6,956 nucleotides of DNA from Oscillospiraceae bacterium (GCA_900768735.1 CAAGDZ010000030.1:1-6956), one strand, 5' to 3'; numbered from the stretch's first letter, positions 1 through 5,854 are shown. Program-made: numbers and translations. Notes: generated by a model not told the origin, from the sequence alone.

Positions 1-1
1 C

Positions 2-1186
2 CTTCCCGATTTTGAAAACAAGGAGCTGTCCGCAGGGGTGACCCCGATAGCGCTTGTCAGAATAAGCGACAGGATAAGAAAAGAAGCTCCCGACACACTC
101 AGATTCTTTGCAGAGCAGGGCGTTGACATCCGCATTATCTCGGGCGACAACCCCGTCACCGTATCCGGCGTAGCTCAGCGCGCAGGACTTGAAAATTATG
201 ACAGCTATATAGACGCGTCCACTCTTGCAACCGACGAGGATATAAGAGAGGCGGCGGGTAAGTATAAGATTTTCGGCAGAGTAACCCCCCACCAGAAGCT
301 GGAGCTTGTAAAGGCGCTTAAATCACAGGGTCATACGGTAGCCATGACAGGCGACGGCGTAAACGACGTACTCGCGCTGAAAGAAGCCGACTGCTCGGTT
401 GCCATGCAGTCCGGAAGCGACGCCGCGCGCAACGTATCAAATATCGTACTGCTTGACAGCAACTTCGCTTCGATGCCTAAGATTGTGGCAGAGGGCAGAC
501 GTTCAATAAACAATATCGAGCGCTCGGGCGTGCTTTTCCTGTACAAAACCGTATATTCGTTTCTGGCGGCGCTTTTGTTCTGCTTTGTGCCGATGGGTTA
601 TCCGCTTCAGGCAATACAGCTTACACAGATAAACATTTTCACAAACGGCATACCGTCGTTTATACTGGCGCTTGAGCCTAACTTTGACATAGTGCGCGGC
701 AGGTTTATAGATAACGTACTGCCGAAATCCATAATACACGGATTGCTTATAACGGCAAACTTTGTCGGACTTGTACTTTCACGCTATATCTGCGCGTGGA
801 CGGGATTTATTCCGTTTGAGGTATTTGACGCGGGAATAGAAACCGTAGCTACGATAACAACCGGCTTTGCGGCGTTTGTAATTCTGTTCAAGGTATGCTT
901 ACCGCTCAAAGGCTGGAAGATAGGACTGCTCGTATTCCTGACAGGCGGCTTTACGCTTGATTTGTTCGTGCTGGCCGGAGTGCTGCTGGATTTACAGCCG
1001 CTCGACATACCCATGCTGATTGTCATGTTTATACTTATCGGTGTATCGGTATTCATCGGCACCGTAACAAAGATATTTGAAAAGCCTATGGAAAGCGCTT
1101 TACTGGGCTTTCAGCAAAGATGCCGCAGACTGCTCGACAGAATATCGGCGGCGTTTAAAAGAAAAAAACAGAAACTCGGATTTTAA
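2..1186 (+). CDS. Cation-translocating P-type ATPase, CtpE-like, C-terminal part (5' end outside window)
   Basis: This is the C-terminal portion of an ATP-driven membrane cation pump. The reading frame is open from the first bases, so the start lies upstream; the GTG at 38 is internal. The visible P domain contains SGDNPVTVSGVAQRAG followed by the hinge motif TGDGVND (bases 347-367) and ALKEAD. About six hydrophobic segments follow, as expected for M5-M10 (around LFLYKTVYSFLAALL, the IFTNGIPSFILALEPN segment, and four more), and the tail is basic. The phosphorylated DKTGT aspartate is not in the window. The run from the hinge through NIERSGVLFLYKTVYS and FILALEPN resembles the CtpE subfamily, linked in mycobacteria to Ca2+ uptake, more than the heavy-metal or K+ subfamilies. 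That subfamily and ion assignment is from recalled family resemblance. It is probably cotranscribed with rnhA, which begins 12 bases later. Confidence 0.9.
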   Translation, partial: LPDFENKELSAGVTPIALVRISDRIRKEAPDTLRFFAEQGVDIRIISGDNPVTVSGVAQRAGLENYDSYIDASTLATDEDIREAAGKYKIFGRVTPHQKLELVKALKSQGHTVAMTGDGVNDVLALKEADCSVAMQSGSDAARNVSNIVLLDSNFASMPKIVAEGRRSINNIERSGVLFLYKTVYSFLAALLFCFVPMGYPLQAIQLTQINIFTNGIPSFILALEPNFDIVRGRFIDNVLPKSIIHGLLITANFVGLVLSRYICAWTGFIPFEVFDAGIETVATITTGFAAFVILFKVCLPLKGWKIGLLVFLTGGFTLDLFVLAGVLLDLQPLDIPMLIVMFILIGVSVFIGTVTKIFEKPMESALLGFQQRCRRLLDRISAAFKRKKQKLGF

Positions 1187-1191
1187 AGGAG
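1185..1191 (+). promoter_or_regulatory. Ribosome binding site that fixes the rnhA TTG start
   Basis: AAAGGAG overlaps the TAA stop of the ATPase gene and lies 7 bases before the TTG at 1199. No in-frame ATG or GTG exists near the N-terminus: the first in-frame Met is residue 47, already inside the catalytic core. The site therefore decides the TTG start and suggests translational coupling to the ATPase. Confidence 0.75.
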
Positions 1192-1198
1192 ATTTGAT

Positions 1199-1645
1199 TT
1201 GCAGGCAACTGTAGAAATATTTACCGACGGCGCGTGCAGCGGCAACCCCGGTCCCGGCGGCTACGGCGCAATACTGCGCTGGAAGGGCAAGGAAAAGGAA
1301 ATCTGCGGCGGAGAAAGCCACACCACAAACAACCGCATGGAGCTGTGCGGAGTTATTGAGGCTCTGTCCGCGCTGAAATATCCCTGCAAGGTGATACTCA
1401 CCACCGACAGCCGCTATGTAGTAGATTCGGTGACAAAGGGATGGGCAAAAGGCTGGAAGAAAAACGGCTGGAAAAAAGCCGACAAGACCCCCGCGCTGAA
1501 TGTCGATTTGTGGGAGAGACTGCTTGACCTGCTCGACACCCACGAGGTGCAGTTCAACTGGATAAAGGGTCACGCGGGTCACCCCGAAAACGAGCGGTGC
1601 GACCGCCTTGCCGTAAAGATGCGCGACTATTACGCCGCGCTGTGA
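1199..1645 (+). CDS. rnhA: Ribonuclease HI
   Basis: Ribonuclease HI cuts the RNA strand of RNA-DNA hybrids (R-loops, primer remnants, misincorporated ribonucleotides) in the cytoplasm, using two divalent metal ions. The 148-residue protein is close to the E. coli length of about 155 and looks complete. All catalytic positions are visible: D10 in FTDGACSGNPGPGG, E48 in NNRMEL, D70 in TTDSRYVV, the flexible-loop His at H125 in KGHAGHPEN, and D135 in NERCDRLA. The basic WAKGWKKNGWKKA segment (about residues 82-94) matches the substrate-binding handle of bacterial type I enzymes. Translation starts at TTG, supported by a ribosome site overlapping the upstream stop codon. The 12-base gap suggests an operon with the ATPase; no functional link between the two is known to me. 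Confidence 0.97.
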   Translation: MQATVEIFTDGACSGNPGPGGYGAILRWKGKEKEICGGESHTTNNRMELCGVIEALSALKYPCKVILTTDSRYVVDSVTKGWAKGWKKNGWKKADKTPALNVDLWERLLDLLDTHEVQFNWIKGHAGHPENERCDRLAVKMRDYYAAL

Positions 1646-1652
1646 TTCAGAC

Positions 1653-1673
1653 TTAAAAGCGGACAGCTTTTAA
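1653..1673 (+). repeat. Perfect 8-bp hairpin between rnhA and rubrerythrin
   Basis: TTAAAAGC and GCTTTTAA form a perfect 8-bp stem around the 5-base loop GGACA, starting 8 bases after the rnhA stop. A loose A/T stretch follows rather than a clean T-tract, so it is at best a weak terminator. It could also be a processing or stability element at the 5' side of the rubrerythrin message. Confidence 0.5.
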
Positions 1674-1705
1674 ATAAATTGTAATACGAAAGGACGATTA
1701 TTATT

Positions 1706-2245
1706 ATGGCAGAGCTTAAAGGTTCAAAAACCGAGAAAAATCTTATGACCGCCTTTGCAGGCGAGTCCGAGGCGAGAAACAAATACACCTACTACGCTTC
1801 AAAGGCGAAAAAGGACGGCTATGTACAGATAGCTCAGATTTTCGAGGAAACCGCGGCTAACGAAAAGGAGCACGCTAAGATATGGTTCAAGCTGCTTCAC
1901 GGCGGAGTACCCTCGACGATAGAAAATCTGAAGGACGCGGCAGACGGCGAGAACTACGAGTGGACGGATATGTACGCTACCTTTGCAAAGGAGGCTCGCG
2001 AGGAGGGCTTCAACGAAATCGCAGACCTGTTTGACGGCGTTGCGGCTATCGAAAAGGAGCACGAGGAGCGCTACCGCAAGCTGCTGAAAAACGTTGAGGA
2101 CGGTCTTGTATTCTCAAAGGACGAGGACAAAATCTGGCAGTGCGCAAACTGCGGTCATATCTGCATAGGCAAAAAAGCGCCCGAGGTATGCCCCGTATGC
2201 GCTCACCCGCAGGCATATTTCCAGGTAAAGGCAGAAAATTATTGA
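1706..2245 (+). CDS. Rubrerythrin (diiron peroxidase with C-terminal rubredoxin domain)
   Basis: Rubrerythrin reduces hydrogen peroxide to water in the cytoplasm of anaerobes, with electrons passed through its rubredoxin domain. The 179-residue protein has an N-terminal ferritin-like four-helix domain (about 1-135) and a C-terminal rubredoxin-like Fe(Cys)4 domain (about 142-175). Candidate diiron ligands sit at family positions: E20 in FAGESEARNKY, E53 and H56 in ANEKEHAK, E82 and E85 in DGENYEW, and E116 and H119 in IEKEHEERY. The iron-site cysteines are C146 and C149 (CANCG) and C162 and C165 (CPVC). It is slightly shorter than the Desulfovibrio protein (about 191), with the difference in the helix-linking region near residues 70-85. 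The start is an ATG preceded by GAAAGGA, 11 bases upstream. I see no clear promoter in the 60-base gap from rnhA, so readthrough is possible. Confidence 0.97.
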   Translation: MAELKGSKTEKNLMTAFAGESEARNKYTYYASKAKKDGYVQIAQIFEETAANEKEHAKIWFKLLHGGVPSTIENLKDAADGENYEWTDMYATFAKEAREEGFNEIADLFDGVAAIEKEHEERYRKLLKNVEDGLVFSKDEDKIWQCANCGHICIGKKAPEVCPVCAHPQAYFQVKAENY

Positions 2246-2297
2246 TAACTGCATAACTGCTTGCAGCACAGCCTTACATAACGTTTTTCCGGAGTAT

Positions 2298-2330
2298 ATG
2301 TTTGCGCCTCGGCAAAAACTGCCCGCGTAG
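2298..2330 (+). other. Possible short leader ORF (10 codons)
   Basis: An ATG with GGAG 4 bases upstream opens a 10-codon frame (MFAPRQKLPA) that ends with TAG at 2328-2330. The stop coincides with the start of the AGGAAAG ribosome site of the next gene. The position would suit a translationally coupled leader peptide, but such short frames arise by chance often, and there is no codon-bias evidence. Confidence 0.15.
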
Positions 2331-2349
2331 GAAAGAAACGGTCATAATT

Positions 2350-2682
2350 ATGAAAAGTGAGATAAAAGAGTACAAGGAAAAAATACTGAAAGCCGCAAGC
2401 GACGGCACGGCGGACAAAAAAGAGCTTGCCGAAAGACTGCTTGTCAGGATAGGCTTTTATCAGCACGAGCGGCTCATACATCTGATAGTGACCATGAGCT
2501 TCGGCGTGTTTTTTCTGCTGTCGCTTTTACTGCTTACGGTAAGCGAGTATTTTATGGCGCTGTCGGCGCTTCTGCTTATACTGCTTGTGCCGTACATCGG
2601 GCATTATTATTTCCTCGAAAACTCGGTGCAGGAGCTGTACAGGGTGTATTATTCGCTGACGGATGACGAAAAGGATATGTAG
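2350..2682 (+). CDS. Small two-helix membrane protein, function unknown
   Basis: I do not recognise a family for this 110-residue protein. It starts with a charged, Lys/Glu-rich segment (about 1-45, MKSEIKEYKEKILKAAS onward) that looks helical and cytoplasmic. Two strongly hydrophobic stretches follow (about residues 47-69 and 73-96), joined by a very short turn (SEY), so both ends probably face the cytoplasm as a hairpin. The tail is short and acidic (SLTDDEKDM). I chose the ATG at 2350, with AGGAAAG at 2329-2335, over an in-frame TTG at 2302, because the extra 16 residues are Arg/Pro/Cys-rich and unlike the rest. The TTG has CCGGAG nearby and cannot be excluded. It lies 104 bases after rubrerythrin and ends before a strong hairpin. 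Confidence 0.7.
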   Translation: MKSEIKEYKEKILKAASDGTADKKELAERLLVRIGFYQHERLIHLIVTMSFGVFFLLSLLLLTVSEYFMALSALLLILLVPYIGHYYFLENSVQELYRVYYSLTDDEKDM

Positions 2683-2720
2683 GTTGTCAAGTATTTTAAT
2701 TTGCACAACTCATAACATTT

Positions 2721-2759
2721 GCGCCGCAAAGAGCATATACGCTCTCTTGCGGCGCTATA
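2721..2759 (+). terminator. Probable transcription terminator after the small membrane protein
   Basis: GCGCCGCAA (2721-2729) pairs with TTGCGGCGC (2747-2755), and inside it AGAGC (2730-2734) pairs with GCTCT (2741-2745). This gives a 14-bp stem with one bulged C and a 6-base loop. The following TATATTT is only partly a U-tract, so termination may be incomplete or helped by other factors. Confidence 0.6.
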
Positions 2760-2802
2760 TTTCTGCGGAAAATACCTTATCGAGGAAAGTTATATGCAAA
2801 AC

Positions 2803-2839
2803 TGCTTAAACTTCCGAAACGCTTATGAATATTTAAGCA
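2803..2839 (+). repeat. 8-bp inverted repeat in the pgsA upstream spacer
   Basis: TGCTTAAA (2803-2810) and TTTAAGCA (2832-2839) are exact inverted copies separated by 21 bases. They lie just upstream of the TTGACC-TACAAT promoter candidate. This could be a hairpin in a longer transcript or a half-site pair for a regulator; nothing decides between these. Confidence 0.3.
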
Positions 2840-2853
2840 AAACCCACACATAA

Positions 2854-2883
2854 TTGACCTTAAATCACAGCATTTCGTACAAT
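2854..2883 (+). promoter_or_regulatory. Candidate sigma-A promoter, distal, upstream of pgsA
   Basis: TTGACC (2854-2859) and TACAAT (2878-2883) each match the consensus hexamer at 5 of 6 bases, with an 18-base spacer. Initiation would fall near 2890, giving a leader of about 85 nt before the phosphatidyltransferase start. Confidence 0.5.
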
Positions 2884-2906
2884 CCTACAAATTTTTTCAA
2901 AAAATA

Positions 2907-2935
2907 TGGATTTTTTGCGATAAATATAGTATAAT
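2907..2935 (+). promoter_or_regulatory. Candidate sigma-A promoter, proximal, upstream of pgsA
   Basis: A perfect TATAAT lies at 2930-2935, with a weak -35 (TGGATT, 2907-2912) 17 bases upstream. Directly upstream is a T6/A6 inverted repeat (ATTTTTT C AAAAAAT, 2891-2905), which could act as an UP-like or bent-DNA element. Initiation near 2942 would give a short leader. A proximal and a distal promoter may both be used. Confidence 0.45.
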
Positions 2936-2975
2936 TACTCTATTGGTTTAATCTGAACGAATGGCGGTGAGCGGC

Positions 2976-3599
2976 GTGAACAAAAAAGACTGGCTTTCTA
3001 TTCCTAATATTCTGAGTTTAATACGACTTATCCTTATCCCTGTTTTCGCGTGGGTATATCTTACCGCAGGCGACAGCGGCGACTACTATCTCGCGGCAAT
3101 TATCGTCGTGGCGTCCGGCGTTACCGATTTTCTGGACGGCGCTATCGCGCGAAAGTTCAACATGATAACCGAGCTCGGCAAATTCCTCGACCCGCTCGCG
3201 GACAAGCTCACACAGGGCACCTTGTTCTTGTGCCTTGCAATCCGTCACCCGCTGATGTGGCTTCTGCTCGCTCTCTGGGCGCTGAAGGACGGCTTTATGG
3301 GCATTATGGGACTTGTACTGCTTAAGAAAAAGCATACAAAGCTTGACGGCGCAAAGTGGTACGGCAAGGTCTGCACCGCTATTATATATCTTGTGGTGCT
3401 TATTCTTCTGTTCTTCCCGACGGTGTTCCCGCCGCTGTCCGTACCGGCAAATCTGCTGATACTGATATGCGCGGGCGCGATGATTCTTTCGGGTATTCTG
3501 TACGCAATCGTGCTTATCAATATGTGGAAGCATAACGAGACGGTAGCTAAAAAAGAAAAAAATAAAGCGTCAAGGTCTGCCGATAACGCCAAAGCTTAA
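2976..3599 (+). CDS. pgsA: CDP-alcohol phosphatidyltransferase, probable CDP-diacylglycerol--glycerol-3-phosphate 3-phosphatidyltransferase
   Basis: This integral membrane enzyme would join CDP-diacylglycerol to glycerol-3-phosphate, the committed step to phosphatidylglycerol. The complete family signature DxxDGxxAR-x8-GxxxDxxxD is present: D51, D54-G55, A58-R59, G68, D72 and D76 from the GTG start (VTDFLDGAIARKF through GKFLDPLADK). Several hydrophobic segments follow, and the tail is Lys-rich (VAKKEKNKA). The N-terminal IPNILSLIRLILIPVF matches PgsA-type proteins. I place the start at GTG 2976: GGCGGTGA (2963-2970) is one mismatch from the ideal GGAGGTGA at correct spacing. An in-frame ATG at 2961 would add five residues but has no ribosome site. 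The substrate alcohol is inferred from resemblance; related members use other alcohols. It converges on the leftward lipoprotein gene. Confidence 0.88.
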   Translation: MNKKDWLSIPNILSLIRLILIPVFAWVYLTAGDSGDYYLAAIIVVASGVTDFLDGAIARKFNMITELGKFLDPLADKLTQGTLFLCLAIRHPLMWLLLALWALKDGFMGIMGLVLLKKKHTKLDGAKWYGKVCTAIIYLVVLILLFFPTVFPPLSVPANLLILICAGAMILSGILYAIVLINMWKHNETVAKKEKNKASRSADNAKA

Positions 3600-3618
3600 A
3601 ATATATCGTATAAAAATT

Positions 3619-3660
3619 CCCCGCACCGACCGTTTAAACGGTTGGCGCGGGGATTTTTTT
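3619..3660. terminator. Strong terminator with U-tracts in both directions, shared by converging genes
   Basis: CCCCGCACCGACCGTTT (3619-3635) pairs with AAACGGTTGGCGCGGGG (3636-3652), with one G-T wobble and one A-C mismatch; the AAA/TTT centre forms the loop. T7 follows at 3654-3660 on the plus strand. On the minus strand the stem is followed by AATTTTTA, the complement of 3612-3618. It lies between the rightward pgsA stop (3597-3599) and the leftward lipoprotein stop (3679-3681), so it can end both transcripts. Confidence 0.9.
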
Positions 3661-3678
3661 CAATATTTATAACTCACA

Positions 3679-5133
3679 TCAATCATCAAAATGATACACA
3701 ATAACCTCTTTCAGCTCGTCCCCGCATCCAATGCAGTTACTGTCCACCCTGAACGCAGTCTTGCCGTTGTTCAGCAAATCGTATGAAAGCGTTATCATCT
3801 TGTTGTTTTCGTCACTTCCGGAAATTATAAACGATGAAACTATCGTTCCGTCATACGGGCAGTAGATAAAGCCTATATCACCCGCCTTCGCATATTCCGG
3901 CATGGTAATCGTGCGGTCGGGGTTTATCTTTTCGGAGTGAGCCTGTCCGAGGTGCGATTTTAAAAGCTGTAAGAACATCGCCGACTGATTGGGATAGCCG
4001 ACCGAGATATTTCCCGCATTTAAAATCTCCCAGGTATGCTCCGCACCGTAGTAGCCGAAGCCGTCGTAGGGGTTGTTTCTCGCGTATTCGAGAGCCGCCT
4101 TGCGGTCGTATTTTTCACCCTTTATTATGTAGCCCTTTTCTTCCCAGAGCAGTATGTCCTTGTTATTTACTACCTCCTCGGGCAGACCCTCGTCATCGTC
4201 GCGGTAGAAGTGGTAGAAGAACACCTCCACCGTCTCGCTCTCGCAGTCGTAGCACGGGTCGTTCAGATAATCGATATGGAAGGTGTCCGCGCCGCTGTTT
4301 CTCAGGTTATGGCATACAACCTTCAGCTTTCCCTCGTCATCCGTGCCCACCATCAGCAGGGAGTGTATCATAGCGCCCTCATACGAGCAGTAAATCTGAA
4401 TGACATCTCCCGGCCGCGCATATTTCGGGAGCGTAATCGTGTGGTCACTCTTGTTGTACTGCACAAACTGTCCGAAGCCGAGCCGCGAGTGCAGAAGCTG
4501 TAAGGTAATCGAGGTCGAGCTTTCGGTGTACTCCGTGATTCCGCCCTCGGTTATGCACCGCGAGATAAACGGCGCACACAGTCCCACACCGTCGTCCCAG
4601 TGCGCTCTGCCGTAGGCTACCGCCGCGTCTGCGTCATATACCGGCCACGGCGTCTCGTCAATAGTGCTTGTCCAGAGTACCTTTGACTCCTTCACCCAGC
4701 TGAAGTTGCCGTAGTACCGCCGCTCGTTCGAGGTGTCGGTGACATTCGGATTGTAGATAAAGTTTCCGGTCGAAAGGTCGTGTATATTGCCTATCGTGAC
4801 CGTGCCGTCCTCGTTAGGCTGAATTGTAATATTTATCGGCGCGTCGGTCTCGGGCGCGCTTGTATCATCGGGAATATCCGACGGCGCTTCGCTCGTCTTT
4901 GAATCGGTATCGCTTGTTTGCACAGCGGCTTCACTCGTCTGGGGAGCGGATTGGCTCGTTGCGGCAGACGTATCGGGTGCGGATGTCGTGCTGTTGCCGG
5001 ATTCGCTCGCCGTACTGCTTGTCGCTTCCGTTGATGCGGAGCTTTCCACTGAGGGTTCGGCTTCGATTTTCTGACACGCGGTAAATGACAGCGTAAAGCT
5101 TAACAGCAGAATTATTGCCAGGGGTTTTTTCAT
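3679..5133 (-). CDS. Lipoprotein with Ser/Thr-rich stalk and two tandem amidase-like (NlpC/P60-fold type) domains
   Basis: This 484-residue surface lipoprotein is probably anchored to the outer face of the membrane. The N-terminus has two lysines, a hydrophobic core and SFTAC, giving a lipidated C20. Residues about 21-100 are a Ser/Thr/Ala/Glu-rich low-complexity stalk. Two homologous domains follow: about 166-309 and 342-482, each beginning YD(A/R)xAA(V/L)xYAR-like and ending with CxxC then a YHF strand. The first contains GLCAPFISRCITEGG, like the active-site segment of putative amidase (Amidase_6) domains, with candidate nucleophile C186 and candidate H257 (AMIHSLLMVG). The second lacks both: the matching segments are GFGYYGAEHTWEILNAG and TIVSSFIISG. 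The start is ATG 5133, with AAAGGA 8 bases upstream; an in-frame TTG at 5178 would only lengthen the signal peptide's front. Substrate unknown; cell-wall peptides are possible. The domain name is from pattern recall. Confidence 0.8.
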   Translation of the reverse strand: MKKPLAIILLLSFTLSFTACQKIEAEPSVESSASTEATSSTASESGNSTTSAPDTSAATSQSAPQTSEAAVQTSDTDSKTSEAPSDIPDDTSAPETDAPINITIQPNEDGTVTIGNIHDLSTGNFIYNPNVTDTSNERRYYGNFSWVKESKVLWTSTIDETPWPVYDADAAVAYGRAHWDDGVGLCAPFISRCITEGGITEYTESSTSITLQLLHSRLGFGQFVQYNKSDHTITLPKYARPGDVIQIYCSYEGAMIHSLLMVGTDDEGKLKVVCHNLRNSGADTFHIDYLNDPCYDCESETVEVFFYHFYRDDDEGLPEEVVNNKDILLWEEKGYIIKGEKYDRKAALEYARNNPYDGFGYYGAEHTWEILNAGNISVGYPNQSAMFLQLLKSHLGQAHSEKINPDRTITMPEYAKAGDIGFIYCPYDGTIVSSFIISGSDENNKMITLSYDLLNNGKTAFRVDSNCIGCGDELKEVIVYHFDD

Positions 5134-5146
5134 ATAGTTTATCCTT

Positions 5147-5182
5147 TCAGCGATAAGATATTTTGTCGTTTTCTCCAAACAT
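5147..5182 (-). other. Possible 11-codon leader ORF upstream of the lipoprotein gene
   Basis: On the minus strand an ATG at 5182 opens MFGENDKISYR, closing with TGA at 5149-5147. That stop abuts the AAAGGA ribosome site of the lipoprotein gene. AAAGGA also lies just before the ATG, though very close (2 bases). It could couple translation, or be chance. Confidence 0.2.
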
Positions 5183-5223
5183 AATCCTTTGCGTATTGCG
5201 GAATATACCGTCCCGTACAGCCT

Positions 5224-5254
5224 TGCTGCCGTCAGAATCCACCTCGCGGCAGCA
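5224..5254 (-). repeat. Hairpin in the lipoprotein mRNA leader
   Basis: TGCTGCCG (5224-5231) and CGGCAGCA (5247-5254) form an exact 8-bp, GC-rich stem with a 15-base loop. It lies in the roughly 135-nt leader between the predicted start of transcription and the lipoprotein ATG. No T-tract follows in the direction of transcription, so it is not a terminator. It does not match a riboswitch class I recognise. Confidence 0.45.
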
Positions 5255-5277
5255 GCATCCGGACTTTTTCTTAATAT

Positions 5278-5306
5278 ATAATACTAGTATATCGACAAAT
5301 TGTCAA
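5278..5306 (-). promoter_or_regulatory. Sigma-A promoter of the lipoprotein gene, overlapped by two palindromes
   Basis: On the minus strand, a consensus TTGACA (5306-5301) is followed after exactly 17 bases by TATTAT (5283-5278). Initiation is expected near 5270. Two dyads overlap it: GACAA-A-TTGTC (5294-5304), covering most of the -35 box, and the perfect palindrome ATACTAGTAT (5281-5290), running into the -10 box. These are possible operator sites. Confidence 0.75.
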
Positions 5307-5497
5307 GCGGTTTTAACTGTTTTTGCGGGATAAGTGTTGCCGAAAAATCCGCTCATAAAACGCAAAAATCTCGTCAGAACCACTAAAAATTCAGATCTGA
5401 CGGGAATTATACCGCGATATATTTCAGTCGGGGATTTTTCATGCTTTCATAAGCAAATTATTTTCCGGTAAATGTAAACAGGGCAGTCTGTAAAACT
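5307..5497. other. Noncoding spacer with several inverted repeats
   Basis: I see no gene here on either strand. It holds TTTTTGCG/CGCAAAAA (5320-5327 and 5361-5368), a 10-bp stem with one G-T pair (5369-5378 with 5396-5405, built on CGTCAGA/TCTGACG), and a small hairpin TGCTT-TCAT-AAGCA (5442-5455). Read leftward, the 10-bp stem is followed by TTTTTGCGTTTT and would resemble a terminator, but no leftward gene lies to its right. Confidence 0.4.
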
Positions 5498-5525
5498 TGA
5501 AAATGCAAAGCTTTTGTGGTAAAAT
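5498..5525 (+). promoter_or_regulatory. Candidate promoter of the DUF3791/DUF3990 cassette
   Basis: TTGAAA (5498-5503) and TAAAAT (5520-5525) are separated by 16 bases, each one base from consensus. Transcription would begin near 5532, at the edge of a hairpin (TCCGAAA 5534-5540 with TTTCGGA 5554-5560, 13-base loop). That hairpin would sit at the very 5' end of the message and could stabilise it. Confidence 0.5.
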
Positions 5526-5620
5526 AAATTATATCCGAAACAGCTTTTTTATTTTTCGGAATTATTGCGTCCGGTTAATTTCAGAGGTATTTGAGAAAAA
5601 TGAATATGCGAGGTAAGGTT

Positions 5621-5839
5621 ATGACCAAATGCGAGCTTGAATTTGCTGTGTTTTGTGTGGAAAATGTCGCTGAGAAGCTTGGTGCCGATGCTGTCAGCGT
5701 ATATAAAGCGCTTACCGGAAAAAGCGACATAATGTTCGGATATATCGTTCCGGAATACGAAACTCTGCACACCCAGAGCAAGGAATATATTGTAAATGAT
5801 ATTATAGAGCTTATTAAGGAAAAGGACATTGAAATCTGA
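5621..5839 (+). CDS. DUF3791-family small protein, first gene of the cassette
   Basis: The 72-residue protein resembles DUF3791. It has an N-terminal helix (ELEFAVFCVENVAEKLG), the family-like VYKALTGKSDI segment, and the conserved-looking run YEXLHTQSKEYIVNDII (X = T), ending Lys/Glu-rich. There is no signal peptide or membrane segment, so it should be cytoplasmic. The molecular function of DUF3791 is not known to me; such proteins are often found beside DUF3990 genes. I chose ATG 5621, with GAGGTAAG just upstream. In-frame ATGs at 5606 and 5600 and a TTG at 5591 would add up to ten residues and have poorer ribosome sites. DUF3990 starts 73 bases downstream, so the two are probably cotranscribed. 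The family name is from pattern recall. Confidence 0.75.
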   Translation: MTKCELEFAVFCVENVAEKLGADAVSVYKALTGKSDIMFGYIVPEYETLHTQSKEYIVNDIIELIKEKDIEI

Positions 5840-5854
5840 AAGCGCCGGCTTTCA
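5837..5854 (+). repeat. Small hairpin between the first two cassette genes
   Basis: TGAAAGC-GCCG-GCTTTCA is a perfect 7-bp stem with a 4-base loop that includes the TGA stop of the first gene. No T-tract follows directly. It may set relative expression of the second gene; this is inference. Confidence 0.35.

Noticed and set aside
1100..1582. 160-codon open frame on the minus strand opposite rnhA
   Set aside because: It lies antisense to a gene with every RNase HI catalytic residue, has no recognisable domain, and its frame openness follows from the GC-biased third positions of rnhA.
3018..3592. Minus-strand and alternative-frame ORFs over pgsA
   Set aside because: The plus-strand frame carries the full CDP-alcohol phosphatidyltransferase signature; the others have no recognisable motifs.
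4036..4503. 155-codon plus-strand frame inside the lipoprotein gene
   Set aside because: It is antisense to a region with clear internal repeat homology, and its Val/Leu-rich translation is typical of a shadow frame.
5134..5178. TTG start giving a 499-residue form of the lipoprotein
   Set aside because: AAAGGA upstream of the TTG makes it possible, but ATG 5133 has its own well-spaced AAAGGA and starts exactly at a standard lipoprotein signal peptide.
5361..5405. Leftward terminator in the spacer (10-bp stem plus TTTTTGCGTTTT on the minus strand)
   Set aside because: No leftward gene lies to its right, so there is nothing for it to terminate; it is kept only as an inverted repeat.
5411..5437. 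CCGCG...CGGGG followed by ATTTTT as a plus-strand terminator
   Set aside because: Only about three pairs form around a long loop, and there is no rightward gene just upstream.
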